A DNA stretch of 64,000 nt from Anaerococcus vaginimassiliensis (GCF_900626155.1 NZ_LR130844.1:851072-915071), one strand, 5' to 3'. Counted from the stretch's first letter, positions 31,181 to 39,600 are shown. Made by a program: numbers and translations. Notes: generated by a model from the sequence alone, not told the origin.

Positions 31181-31819
31181 ATGAAAGAAAGATTAAAAGA
31201 ATTTGAAATGACTTGTCCATCTTGTGGGCATGTATTTAGAGGAGAATTTAATACTGCAGTTTTCTCTGATACTGTAGAAAGAGAAGCGATATTAAAAAAT
31301 GACTTTGGCGAGGTTACTTGTCCTGATTGTAATCACAAGTTTATCTTAAACTATAGGTTTGTCTATACAGATGACGATCTTAAATATATGATTATCAACG
31401 ATCCTAAGTTTGTAGATTCTTCTAGTAGGCTTGCCCTTGTATCTTCCTTCAAGCTTTTGGATGCTGTTAGGAAAAACGAGGCCAAGAAGTTTAGAAGGGT
31501 GATGACAGCAGATATAAAAGATTTAAGAGAGAAGATTCTTATATTTGAGGCAGGACTAGATGACAAGGTCGTTGAGATTATGAAATATATCCTATTAGAG
31601 TCTGATGACTTAGCGATAGACCATGACGATGTCAAAGATTTTACCTACGATGGATTGGATAATTTCATCATAAAGACCAAGACAGGAGATGTTATGAATC
31701 TCCCATTTGTAAGGGAAGTTTATGATAGGATAGATGAAAGTTATAGCAAGTATTTTAACGAAAAGGTAGACTTGGTAGACAAGACTTGGGCGTATAATTT
31801 TCTTAAAAACCTTGGCTAA
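31181..31819 (+). CDS. CpXC-domain zinc-ribbon protein
   Basis: Protein of 212 aa with an N-terminal CpXC-type zinc ribbon: CPSCGHVF near residue 12 and CPDCNHKF near residue 48. The rest is helical and acidic, with unknown function. The start at 31181 follows AGAGG; the frame opens upstream at 31124 inside the preceding gene, without a ribosome site. Such proteins are usually 200-250 aa and are found next to various genes in Firmicutes. A regulatory or metal-sensing role is possible but unproven. Confidence 0.8.
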   Translation: MKERLKEFEMTCPSCGHVFRGEFNTAVFSDTVEREAILKNDFGEVTCPDCNHKFILNYRFVYTDDDLKYMIINDPKFVDSSSRLALVSSFKLLDAVRKNEAKKFRRVMTADIKDLREKILIFEAGLDDKVVEIMKYILLESDDLAIDHDDVKDFTYDGLDNFIIKTKTGDVMNLPFVREVYDRIDESYSKYFNEKVDLVDKTWAYNFLKNLG

Positions 31820-31866
31820 GGATTGATTTGTGCTGTAACAGTTAATTTCTTATAGGAGAATATCTA

Positions 31867-33162
31867 GTGAAATTTTATGTAGAAAATCCTAACAAGAGAA
31901 AACAAGTTTACGATATTTTAAATATATTCTTTGACCATGATGAGATAGTTTTTGACGAAAAAGCAAATCTTAAAGTCTTAGAAGAAGAGATAATCTATAA
32001 CAACGATATTATCATCTATGATAAGGATAATCTAAAAAGAAAGCTCTATGATTTACTTAAAAGTGTTACAGGCTATGAGTCTCCATGGGGATATCTAACT
32101 GGATCAAAACCATCCAAGCTACTTAAAAGTTTAAGTCCTAATGAGATTAAAAATAAGTATGACCTATCTGATGATAAACTAAGACTCTTAGTAGAAGTCA
32201 AAGAAGAGCAGGAGAAGATTTCTATTGATCCTAGAGATTTCTCCCTATATATAAACATTCCCTTTTGCCCAAGTAGGTGCCACTATTGTTCCTATCCAAC
32301 TATAGTTTCTCCTAGGGAAGATAGGAGTAAGTATATCGACTCTTTGATATATGAGATAGAAAATATAAGTCTACCTCGAAAGCTCGATGCGATTTATATA
32401 GGAGGAGGCACTCCTTCTTATATAAAGACAGATGATCTTAGGAGACTTCTCTTAGCTATTAACGAGAAATTTTCCTACAAAGAATTTACCTTTGAGGCAG
32501 GGAGGGAAGATACCCTAGATTTTGATAAGCTAAAGCTACTAAGAGAAAATGGTGTCGGAAGGATTTCCCTAAATCCCCAATCTTTTAACGAAGATATTGT
32601 TAAAAGAGCTGGTAGGACTTATGATTTTTCTCACTTTTTTGATATATTTAAAATGGCAAGAGACTTAGGATTTATAATAAACACTGACTTTATCATTGGT
32701 CTAATGGGTGAAAAAGCAGATGATTTTAAGAAGAACTTTCTTATCCTAGAAGATTTGATGCCTGATAATATCACCTTTCACACTTTAGCAATCAAGGTTA
32801 GTAGCAAATATTTTGAGAAAAATGCTAAGGCTAGTAGAAAAGACGTTATCCTTATAAGCGAAATGATAGATGATTTTGTAAGGAGAAATTCTTACAAGCC
32901 ATATTACCTATATAGGCAAAAAAACATTGCATCTAACCTAGAAAATGTAGGCTATCAGAAAAATAACACTAGCCAGAGATATAACATTATCATAAATGAA
33001 GAATTAGAATCTATTATAGGTCTTGGTATGAATGCAAACTCCAAGCTACTTACTGGCAAGAAGTTTAGAAATTCAAGAAACTTAAGAGATTATTATGAGA
33101 AAGTAACAAGCGAAATAGATGCTAAAAATAAATTAATAAATGGGTATAGTAATAATAATTAG
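31867..33162 (+). CDS. hemZ: Radical SAM coproporphyrinogen III oxidase-like HemZ
   Basis: Oxygen-independent coproporphyrinogen dehydrogenase-type radical SAM protein, 431 aa. The N-terminal HemZ extension (with GYESPWGYLTGSKPSKL, near residue 70) precedes the radical SAM site CPSRCHYCSY (near residue 137). GGGTPSYI near 180 and NPQSFN near 236 are typical HemN-like elements. The start is a GTG at 31867, with AGGAG upstream. In an organism without evident haem synthesis it may instead act as a haem chaperone or anaerobic dehydrogenase; that is not settled by the sequence. Confidence 0.87.
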   Translation: MKFYVENPNKRKQVYDILNIFFDHDEIVFDEKANLKVLEEEIIYNNDIIIYDKDNLKRKLYDLLKSVTGYESPWGYLTGSKPSKLLKSLSPNEIKNKYDLSDDKLRLLVEVKEEQEKISIDPRDFSLYINIPFCPSRCHYCSYPTIVSPREDRSKYIDSLIYEIENISLPRKLDAIYIGGGTPSYIKTDDLRRLLLAINEKFSYKEFTFEAGREDTLDFDKLKLLRENGVGRISLNPQSFNEDIVKRAGRTYDFSHFFDIFKMARDLGFIINTDFIIGLMGEKADDFKKNFLILEDLMPDNITFHTLAIKVSSKYFEKNAKASRKDVILISEMIDDFVRRNSYKPYYLYRQKNIASNLENVGYQKNNTSQRYNIIINEELESIIGLGMNANSKLLTGKKFRNSRNLRDYYEKVTSEIDAKNKLINGYSNNN

Positions 33163-33171
33163 GAGGATAAA

Positions 33172-34587
33172 ATGGATATTAAAAATTTAGAACCAAAAGA
33201 TGTTTTTCAAAACTTTTATGAGTTGACACAAATTCCTAGAGAAAGTGGCAACGAAAAAGAAGTATCAGACTTCCTTGTAAACTTTGCCAAAGAAAGAGGA
33301 CTAGAAGTAGTTCAAGATGAAGCATTGAACGTAATCATCAGAAAAGAAGCAAGCAAGGGTTATGAGGATAGACCAATCGTTGCCCTCCAAGGCCATATGG
33401 ATATGGTTTGTGTAAAAGAAGATGACAGCGACCATGACTTTGAAAAAGACCCAATCAAACTTTTAGTAGAAGACGGTTGGCTAACAGCTGATGGAACAAC
33501 ACTTGGCGCAGATGATGGTATCGGAGTTGCCTTTATCATGGGAATTCTAGATGACGATAGCCTAGAGCACGGCCCAATCGAAGCAGTTATCACAACAGCT
33601 GAAGAAACATCAATGGTTGGTGCAAATGCCCTTGACCTATCACAACTAAAAGCAGATTATCTAATCAACATTGACTCTGAGGAAGAAGGAGTTCTTACAA
33701 TTGGTTGTGCTGGTGGACTTGACCTTGAGGTTGAATTTGATAAAGAATATGAAAAAAGCGAAGGCGACTTTGTAGAAATATCACTTCAAGGATTTGAAGG
33801 TGGACACTCAGGTATGGAGATTGACAAGTTTAGATGTAACGCAATCAAATCTCTAGCTCGTATGCTTCACAATATTGAAGGAGTACAAATTGCAGAAATC
33901 ACTGGTGGTGTCAAGAGAAATGCCATCCCAACAACTGCATCTGCAACAGTTTCAGTAGCTAACAAAGAGGAAGCTATCAAAACACTAGAAGAAAGAAAAG
34001 CAGAAATACTAAACGAATACAAAGACTCAGATCCAAAGGGAACTATCACTATCAAAGAAGCAAGCTTCGATAAAGACGTAGTTAGCAAAAAGGTAAGTAA
34101 AGACGTAATTGATGCATTATTTGCATTACCTGACGGTCTATACAAGAAATATAAGGATAATATAGTAACATCATCTAACCTAGGACTTTTGGAAAATAAA
34201 GAAGATACAATAAAGTTTAATACTATGATTAGATCAGAAGTGGATTCTGCTAAGCTAAACAGAGCAGAAATCGCTATAGAAATCGTAAAAAGATTCGGTG
34301 GCAAATACGAAGTTGTAAGCCAATATTCAGGTTGGCAAAGAGAAGAAACTCCATTAATCGACCTAGCCAATGAAACATGGAAAGACATCAATGGAAATGA
34401 CCTAATAGTAGCTACAACTCACGGTGGTCTAGAATGTGGACTATTCAAAAAAGAAATCCCACATGTAGAAATGATTTCATTTGGACCAGAAATAGAAGGT
34501 GCTCACTCTCCAATGGAAAGAGTAAACCTAGAATCAGTAGCAAACAACTACAAGTTCTTAGTTGAACTACTAAAGAAAATAAAATAA
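33172..34587 (+). CDS. pepD: Aminoacyl-histidine dipeptidase PepD (M20C)
   Basis: Zinc-dependent dipeptidase of 471 aa, probably hydrolysing Xaa-His and other dipeptides for amino acid supply. The M20 metal and catalytic residues are visible: GHMDMVC near residue 74, LGADDGIG near 111, the catalytic Glu pair in TAEETSMVG near 143, FEGGHSGMEI near 205 and THGGLECGLF near 416. AGGAGG precedes the ATG. It is followed by a strong terminator and probably shares its transcript with hemZ. Fits an amino-acid-fermenting lifestyle. Confidence 0.93.
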   Translation: MDIKNLEPKDVFQNFYELTQIPRESGNEKEVSDFLVNFAKERGLEVVQDEALNVIIRKEASKGYEDRPIVALQGHMDMVCVKEDDSDHDFEKDPIKLLVEDGWLTADGTTLGADDGIGVAFIMGILDDDSLEHGPIEAVITTAEETSMVGANALDLSQLKADYLINIDSEEEGVLTIGCAGGLDLEVEFDKEYEKSEGDFVEISLQGFEGGHSGMEIDKFRCNAIKSLARMLHNIEGVQIAEITGGVKRNAIPTTASATVSVANKEEAIKTLEERKAEILNEYKDSDPKGTITIKEASFDKDVVSKKVSKDVIDALFALPDGLYKKYKDNIVTSSNLGLLENKEDTIKFNTMIRSEVDSAKLNRAEIAIEIVKRFGGKYEVVSQYSGWQREETPLIDLANETWKDINGNDLIVATTHGGLECGLFKKEIPHVEMISFGPEIEGAHSPMERVNLESVANNYKFLVELLKKIK

Positions 34588-34600
34588 AACAAAGAAAACT

Positions 34601-34635
34601 AATCCAGCTAGTTAGATATCTAGCTGGATTTTTTA
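34601..34635 (+). terminator. Terminator of pepD
   Basis: AATCCAGCTAG pairs perfectly with CTAGCTGGATT, followed by T6. Confidence 0.9.
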
Positions 34636-34728
34636 TTATAGAAATTTGAAAAGAATTATTATATTGGAGTAAAATAAAGCGAATAATTAAAAATAAAGGT
34701 GTATAATATAAATAAAAAGGAGTCTTTT

Positions 34729-36426
34729 ATGAAGTTTAAAGATTTAAAATACCAAAGACCTGATTTTGACAAGATGGTAGCAGAGATTTCTAGCCTTTTA
34801 GATAGGCTAGAAGGTGCAAAAAGCAAGGAAGAGTTCTTCGATACCCACAAACAAATCGAGGAGAAATTTGCCGAATATGATGAGCTTTCGACCATTGCAT
34901 ACATCAGAAATACAATCAACACCAGAGATGAGTTCTACGATACAGAAATGAATGCCTTCTATGACAACGGTCCTCGTTTTGACGAGCTTAACCATAGACT
35001 CATGGGAATAAGACTAGAAAGTCCCTTTAGAAAAGATTTTGAAGATAAATACGGCAAAACTATAACCATGAGAGATGAGCTACAAAAAGATATATTTAGT
35101 CCAGAAATCATGGAAGATAAGGTAGCCGAATCCAAACTTGTAAACGAATATAACAAGCTAACTGGTGGAGCTGAAATTGAATTTAGGGGAGAGATTAAAA
35201 ATATCTCAGGCCTTGTTGCCATCACCCAAGATAAGGATAGAGCTACTCGCAAGGAAGCTTTCGAAGCTCTAAATGGATGGTTTGCTGACAATTTGACTGA
35301 GCTTGATAGAATCTATGATGAGCTTGTCAAAGTTAGAACTAAAATTGCCAACAAGCTTGGCTTTGACACCTTCACGGAAGTTGCCTACAAACAAATGGGT
35401 AGGCTCGATTGGACTAAGGAAGATGCTAAAAAATATAGAGACCAAATCGTAAAGGACCTAGTTCCCCTAAGTCAAGAAATATACGCTGAGCAAGCGAAAA
35501 GAATAGGCATAGAAGATATGAAATACTACGACCTACCCCTTGCTTTTCTTTCAGGAAATCCAAAACCTATTGGAGATGAAGATATCCTAGTAGCTGCTGC
35601 AAAGAAGATGTATAGTGAGCTTTCTCCTGAAACAGATGAGTTCTTTACAGCTATGGTAGAAAAAGAAATGATGGATCTAACTACCAAAGATGGCAAGGCG
35701 CCAGGTGGATATATGACAAGTCTCGCTCTTACAAAAATGCCATTTATCTTCTCAAACTTCAACGGAACAAGCGGTGATGTCGATGTCCTAACCCACGAGG
35801 CAGGTCATGCCTTCCAAGGATATATAACTCGTGATATGTATCCATCTGAAAACAACGATTTGACGATGGAAATTGCAGAAACTCACTCAATGAGCATGGA
35901 ATTTTTCACTCATCCATGGATGGAAAACTTCTTTGGCAAAGATACTGAAAAATATTACTACAACCATGTCATAGATGCCCTAAAATTCATTCCTTATGGA
36001 GCAAGCATAGATGAGTTCCAAGAATATGTCTACGAAAACCCAAACGTAAGTCCAGAAGAAAGAAGGAGAAAATATAGGGAAATCGAGAAAAAATACCTTC
36101 CTCACCTAGACTATGACGGCAATGATTACCTAGAAAATGGAGGCAGATGGCAAAGGCAACTGCACGTTTACAACTATCCTTTCTATTATATAGACTACAC
36201 CATAGCACAAGTAGACGCCTTCCAATATTTCATAAAAGATATGGAAAATCACGAAAAAGCTTGGGAATCCTATCTAAAACTATGTAAACTAAGTGCAAAA
36301 CTCCCAACCAAAGAAACTTTAAAAGAAGTAGGACTAGCAAGTCCATTCGAGGAAGGAACTATAGCAAAAATAACCCCACAACTAAGAAAATACCTAGAAA
36401 GCCTAGATATGGAGAAAATAAAATAG
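34729..36426 (+). CDS. pepF: M3-family oligoendopeptidase
   Basis: Cytoplasmic zinc oligopeptidase of 565 aa. The metal site is THEAGHAFQGY near residue 355 with the third ligand in EIAETHSMSME near 382. The C-terminal part includes YHVIDALKFIPYG-type and YTIAQVDAFQYF stretches, typical of PepF-type M3 enzymes. The start is at 34729, behind AAAAAGGAG; an ATG ten codons upstream has no ribosome site. It is monocistronic and is ended by a terminator at 36439. Confidence 0.92.
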   Translation: MKFKDLKYQRPDFDKMVAEISSLLDRLEGAKSKEEFFDTHKQIEEKFAEYDELSTIAYIRNTINTRDEFYDTEMNAFYDNGPRFDELNHRLMGIRLESPFRKDFEDKYGKTITMRDELQKDIFSPEIMEDKVAESKLVNEYNKLTGGAEIEFRGEIKNISGLVAITQDKDRATRKEAFEALNGWFADNLTELDRIYDELVKVRTKIANKLGFDTFTEVAYKQMGRLDWTKEDAKKYRDQIVKDLVPLSQEIYAEQAKRIGIEDMKYYDLPLAFLSGNPKPIGDEDILVAAAKKMYSELSPETDEFFTAMVEKEMMDLTTKDGKAPGGYMTSLALTKMPFIFSNFNGTSGDVDVLTHEAGHAFQGYITRDMYPSENNDLTMEIAETHSMSMEFFTHPWMENFFGKDTEKYYYNHVIDALKFIPYGASIDEFQEYVYENPNVSPEERRRKYREIEKKYLPHLDYDGNDYLENGGRWQRQLHVYNYPFYYIDYTIAQVDAFQYFIKDMENHEKAWESYLKLCKLSAKLPTKETLKEVGLASPFEEGTIAKITPQLRKYLESLDMEKIK

Positions 36427-36438
36427 CAAGAAATATAA

Positions 36439-36474
36439 AAGTGAGCCTAAATAAAACAAGGCTCACTTATTTTT
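36439..36474 (+). terminator. Terminator of pepF
   Basis: AAGTGAGCC pairs with GGCTCACTT, followed by ATTTTT. Confidence 0.85.
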
Positions 36475-36495
36475 CTATAAAATTATTAACTTAAC

Positions 36496-36750
36496 TTACC
36501 TAACTTGAATTATTGATATAAGAAACAAAATAAAAGCAAATCCACTTAAAACTAGGGTAATAAGCGGTAGCTTTGATTTTGATGTGTTTTTCCTAAACGA
36601 AATATAAGTAACACAAAGTAGGGCGAATGAGCCGATTGTACAAACAAGAGCAGAAACGAACCTGTCTTTAATAAACAAAAAACTAAAGACAATTAAAAAT
36701 ATACAAATAGCCTTTAAAATCTCTAAATAATTAATCTTCTTACTTCTCAT
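36496..36750 (-). CDS. Small membrane protein, 84 aa
   Basis: Unknown protein with three predicted membrane segments (about residues 10-27, 31-50 and 62-82) and a basic N-terminus and loop (RKNTSKSK). The start is backed by AGAGGAT on the minus strand. No family is recognised. It lies between pepF and the tRNA-derived array, with no clear operon partner. Confidence 0.7.
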   Translation of the reverse strand: MRSKKINYLEILKAICIFLIVFSFLFIKDRFVSALVCTIGSFALLCVTYISFRKNTSKSKLPLITLVLSGFAFILFLISIIQVR

Positions 36751-36852
36751 ATTATCCTCTCAAAATCTAAAATAAAAAATTTATTAACATTAAAACTTTA
36801 CCCGACAAGAGATAATATAAACACTGAAGTATCTATATAAAAAGAAGATAAT

Positions 36853-36878
36853 AAAAAAGCAATCCGTTATAGATTGCT
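36853..36878 (-). terminator. Terminator-like hairpin of tRNA-derived unit A
   Basis: On the minus strand, AGCAATC-tataacg-GATTGCT is followed by T6. It is the same arrangement as after the real tRNA, but with a different stem sequence. Confidence 0.7.
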
Positions 36879-36884
36879 GTTAAT

Positions 36885-36949
36885 TGGTCGGGGTGAAAGG
36901 ATTGGGATATTTATGAGCCTCACCTTCTCAAAGCCGCAACCATCAATCG
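36885..36949 (-). pseudogene. Degenerate tRNA-Pro-derived unit A
   Basis: Reads toward a CCA end on the minus strand. The last part matches tRNA-Pro (AATCCTTTCACCCCGACCA), while the 5' part is replaced by CGATTGATGGTTGCGGCTTTG and the shared core GAGAAGGTGAGGCTC. The acceptor stem cannot form. Confidence 0.7.
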
Positions 36950-37185
36950 TAAGTGATGTGTATATAATAAATAAAAAGAAGATAATTAGATAAGTTAACA
37001 TAAAAAACCAGCTATTATAAGGGTATACCCATATTACAAAATCAGATCTTATTGATAAAGAAAACTTAATTTTGACTAAATAGAATTGACTAAAATAGAA
37101 ATATAAAATCAGATTTATGAGAAGCTTTATTTTGCGTTTTGATAGGTTTTAAAATAAGCATATATGTAGGGAAATGAGGAGGACA

Positions 37186-37260
37186 TTGAGTGGACGATTT
37201 GGATATGCTAGAGTTAGCACTACAGATTAAAAGTTAGGAAGACAAAAAGAAGATAATTAA
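37186..37260 (+). pseudogene. Serine-recombinase (resolvase) N-terminal remnant
   Basis: Behind an AGGAGG, a TTG codon at 37186 begins MSGRFGYARVSTTD, then a stop, then KLGRQKEDN and a stop. This matches the catalytic N-terminus of small serine recombinases (FGYARVST, with the active Ser). Only about 25 codons remain, with an internal stop, before the sequence turns back into the tRNA-derived repeat unit. The segment 37000-37240 is thus a scrap of a mobile element. Confidence 0.75.
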
Positions 37261-37306
37261 AAATAAGTTAACATAAAAAAAGCAACCTAACTAGATTGGT
37301 GTTAAT

Positions 37307-37370
37307 TGGTCGGGGTGAAAGGATTCGGATCTTCCGAGCCTCACCTTCTCAAAGCCGCAACCATCAATCG
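37307..37370 (-). pseudogene. Degenerate tRNA-Pro-derived unit B
   Basis: Same core as unit A (GGCTTTGAGAAGGTGAGGCT) and the same tRNA-Pro 3' end with CCA. It has an inner TCGGA-aga-TCCGA hairpin where the tRNA has its T-arm. A poorly paired terminator-like region follows at 37272-37300. Confidence 0.7.
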
Positions 37371-37429
37371 TAAGTGATGTGTATATAATAAATAAAAAGA
37401 AGATAATTAAATAAGTTAACATAAAAAAA

Positions 37430-37446
37430 CCAGCCGATAAAGCTGG
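37430..37446 (-). terminator. Terminator-like hairpin of unit C
   Basis: CCAGC-tttatcg-GCTGG on the minus strand, with T7 following. Confidence 0.65.
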
Positions 37447-37455
37447 ATAAGTTTT

Positions 37456-37523
37456 TGGTCGGGGAGAAAGGATTAGGGCCTTCCGAGCCTCACCTTCTCA
37501 AAGCCACAAGTACCAACCGACCG
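37456..37523 (-). pseudogene. Degenerate tRNA-Pro-derived unit C
   Basis: Contains the GGCTTTGAGAAGGTGAGGCT core and the 3' end TCCTTTCTCCCCGACCA. The 5' end differs again (CGGTCGGTTGGTACTTG), closer to the D-arm of the real tRNA. The acceptor pairing is lost. Confidence 0.7.
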
Positions 37524-37570
37524 TAAGTGATATATATAATAAATAAAAAGAAGATAATTAAAAAATAAGT

Positions 37571-37600
37571 TAACATAAAAAAACCAGCTATCAAAGCTGG
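37571..37600 (-). terminator. Terminator of tRNA-Pro
   Basis: CCAGCT-ttgat-AGCTGG on the minus strand followed by T7. Confidence 0.8.
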
Positions 37601-37609
37601 ATAAGTTTT

Positions 37610-37686
37610 TGGTCGGGGTGAAAGGATTCGAACCTTCGACCTCATGTTCCCAAAACACGCGCGCTACCAAGCTGCGCCACACCCCG
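37610..37686 (-). tRNA. tRNA-Pro (anticodon TGG)
   Basis: A full cloverleaf can be drawn: acceptor CGGGGTG/CACCCCG, D-arm GCGC...GCGC with AGCTTGGTA, anticodon arm CGTGT-TTTGGGA-ACATG with anticodon TGG, T-arm GAAGG-TTCGAAT-CCTTT, discriminator A, and an encoded CCA. The sequence is close to Bacillus tRNA-Pro. It has a perfect promoter 17 bp upstream and its own terminator. It is the only intact member of a four-unit array. Confidence 0.97.
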
Positions 37687-37703
37687 TAATCACTTACTTG
37701 TAT

Positions 37704-37732
37704 AGTATACGACAATATTTTTCTTTTGTCAA
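37704..37732 (-). promoter_or_regulatory. Promoter of tRNA-Pro
   Basis: TTGACA (37732-37727), 17-bp spacer, TATACT (37709-37704) on the minus strand. The degenerate units lack an equally good promoter. Confidence 0.85.
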
Positions 37733-37821
37733 ATATTTTTTGGATTTTCTTTTAAAAACTTTATTATTTCTTAGTTTCTAATAGAAGAATCTGATATAAT
37801 GATACCATAAGGAGGAGAAAA

Positions 37822-38298
37822 ATGAAAGTAAAAAAGTATTTTTCTTATTTGCTTGTCTTTATCCTGTTGATTTTTACAGGTTGTACGCTAGGGCAAAATA
37901 ATAATGTTGATATAAATAATGTTGAAAAAATTGAAATAGAGGAAAATAATAAGGCTAAAACAATCACGGAGGATGGCTCGTATTATAGCCTAGAAGATGT
38001 TAGCGAGTATTTAGTAAAATATAAAAGACTTCCTAATAATTATCTCACCAAAAAAGAGGCCAAGGATTTGGGTTGGATCCCTAAGGAAGGAAACTTGTGG
38101 GAGGTAACAGACAAAGGAGTTATTGGAGGAGATTATTTTGGTAACTTTGAAGGAAAACTTCCCGAAGGAGATTACAAGGAAGCGGATGTGAACTATGAAG
38201 GTGGCAGACGAAATGGGGAGAGAATTATCTTTGATGATGATATAAATATCTACTATACCAAAGACCACTACGAAAGTTTTGAAAGGATTAATCCATGA
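37822..38298 (+). CDS. Barnase-type ribonuclease with lipoprotein signal
   Basis: Secreted guanyl-preferring RNase of the barnase family, 158 aa. The N-terminus is a lipoprotein signal (basic MKVKK, hydrophobic core, lipobox FTGC near residues 18-21), so the enzyme should be held on the outer face of the membrane. The RNase domain (residues about 55-158) shows YLVKYKRLPNNYLTKKEA, LGWIPKEGNLWEV, GGDYFGNFEGKLP, the catalytic Glu in KEADVNYEGG, Arg in RRNGERI and His in TKDHYESF, all as in barnase. The barstar gene overlaps its stop (ATGA). AAGGAGGAG and a TATAAT lie upstream. A lipid-anchored form is unusual. Confidence 0.9.
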   Translation: MKVKKYFSYLLVFILLIFTGCTLGQNNNVDINNVEKIEIEENNKAKTITEDGSYYSLEDVSEYLVKYKRLPNNYLTKKEAKDLGWIPKEGNLWEVTDKGVIGGDYFGNFEGKLPEGDYKEADVNYEGGRRNGERIIFDDDINIYYTKDHYESFERINP

Positions 38299-38549
38299 TA
38301 GAAATAGATGCGAGAGATTTTTCTGATAAGGATAAATTTTACGATGTTTTAAATGAAAATATAGACTTTGACTACGAGGTTAGAAACCTTGATGCTTTGT
38401 TTGACCAGCTAATCTATGTTGATCCACGTCTAAGAATTATTAATTACAAGGAGATTTACAAGAACTTGGGCGATTATGCGCCTAGGGTGATGAGGGTATT
38501 TTTAGATAGTGTTAGAATGTATGATGTAAATATTGATTTTATTAGTTGA
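38295..38549 (+). CDS. Barstar-family RNase inhibitor
   Basis: Intracellular inhibitor of the barnase-type RNase encoded directly upstream, 84 aa. The family segments are readable: IDARDFSDKDKFYDVL at the N-terminus, RNLDALFDQL near residue 32 (the active-site-covering helix with Asp) and the Glu/Asp-rich C-terminal strand. Its start overlaps the RNase stop (ATGA), so the inhibitor is translationally coupled, which protects the producer. Together they form a complete toxin-antidote pair. Confidence 0.9.
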   Translation: MIEIDARDFSDKDKFYDVLNENIDFDYEVRNLDALFDQLIYVDPRLRIINYKEIYKNLGDYAPRVMRVFLDSVRMYDVNIDFIS

Positions 38550-38555
38550 GGAAAT

Positions 38556-38906
38556 ATGAGATACAGGTCAAAGCAAAATGAGATTAGAGATTTTGTAGCT
38601 ACAGGAATTATCAATGGTGATTTCAAGGATGGAGACAAGCTCTACGACAAGAGGTTTTTTACTAGCAAGTTTAAGGTAAATCCTAGATATGTAGAAAATG
38701 CCCTTTCTAGTATGGAAAAGGCTCATATGATTGAAAAGAGGATTGATTTTTATTATTTTACTATTGATGATACTCTTGTAAGTAGGCTAAAAAATGAGTT
38801 TTCCAATAGGTTTGTCAATGATTTCTTGGATGATTTAAAATCAATTGGCATTGATATAGATGATGCTATAAAACTCTTAGAGATGAGGAATGTGGCAAAT
38901 GGATAA
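38556..38906 (+). CDS. GntR-family (YtrA-type) transcriptional regulator
   Basis: Small GntR-type repressor of 116 aa: a winged helix (IRDFVATGIINGDFKDGDKL, then FKVNPRYVENALSSMEKAHMI, residues about 8-62) and a short helical C-terminus, the YtrA layout without an effector domain. It is followed by overlapping ABC ATPase and permease genes, as in B. subtilis ytrA operons, so it probably represses this exporter in the absence of a cell-envelope signal. It starts just behind barstar, so it may also be transcribed with the RNase genes. Confidence 0.82.
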   Translation: MRYRSKQNEIRDFVATGIINGDFKDGDKLYDKRFFTSKFKVNPRYVENALSSMEKAHMIEKRIDFYYFTIDDTLVSRLKNEFSNRFVNDFLDDLKSIGIDIDDAIKLLEMRNVANG

Positions 38907-39600
38907 GATATTAGTATGTAAAAATTTGAAAAAATCATATAAGGATACTCCAGCGATTGACGGGCTAGACCTTGAGATTGAAAAGGGAAACGTAGTAGGA
39001 CTTTTGGGGCCAAATGGTTCGGGCAAGTCTACCTTGCTAAAGCTAGTAGTAGGTCTACTTAAAAAAGATGATGGAGAAATCCTAATAGCAGGAGATAAGC
39101 CAAGTCATAAAACAAAGGCAAAGATAAGCTATTTACCTGATAGTTATTATTTGTTTGACAATATCAAGGTAAGTGAGGCAGTCGATATGTATGAGGATTT
39201 CTACAAGGATTTTGATAGGAAAAGATGTGATGAGCTTATTGAGATGTTGAAGATTCCAAAAGATAAGTCTACCAAAGATTTATCCAAGGGTCTTAGGGAG
39301 AGACTTCTAATAAGCTTGACGCTTGCTAGAAATGCAGAAATTTATATCCTAGATGAGCCAGTTGATGGGGTTGATTCTGTGGCTATGCAAGCTGTAATCA
39401 ATATTATAATCGACAATATGGGAAAGGATAAGACCTTTATTATAACAACCCACCAGATAAGTGAGTTGGAGAATTTGTTTGAAGATGTCATTTTCCTAAA
39501 TAGGGGCAAGGTCTTAATCCACAAGGACGCGAACGAGATAAGACAGGAAAATAACCTTGACCTAAGTGATTATTATAAGGAGGTTTTTGGTATCTTATGA
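38899..39600 (+). CDS. ABC transporter ATP-binding protein (GntR-linked)
   Basis: ATPase of 233 aa. Walker A GPNGSGKST near residue 37, signature DLSKGLRERLL near 132 (a shortened version of LSGGQ), Walker B IYILDEP and the switch His (ITTHQI near 190) are present. The start at 38899 (MDKILVCKN) is preferred over the ATG at 38890, which overlaps the GAGG ribosome site. It overlaps the regulator gene by 8 bases and the permease by 4. Likely an exporter or sensor related to cell-wall stress; the substrate is unknown. Confidence 0.88.
   Translation: MDKILVCKNLKKSYKDTPAIDGLDLEIEKGNVVGLLGPNGSGKSTLLKLVVGLLKKDDGEILIAGDKPSHKTKAKISYLPDSYYLFDNIKVSEAVDMYEDFYKDFDRKRCDELIEMLKIPKDKSTKDLSKGLRERLLISLTLARNAEIYILDEPVDGVDSVAMQAVINIIIDNMGKDKTFIITTHQISELENLFEDVIFLNRGKVLIHKDANEIRQENNLDLSDYYKEVFGIL

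Noticed and set aside
37473..37715. An 80-codon minus-strand ORF over the tRNA-Pro gene
   Set aside because: It covers the tRNA promoter, the tRNA and unit C. A coding role there is implausible.
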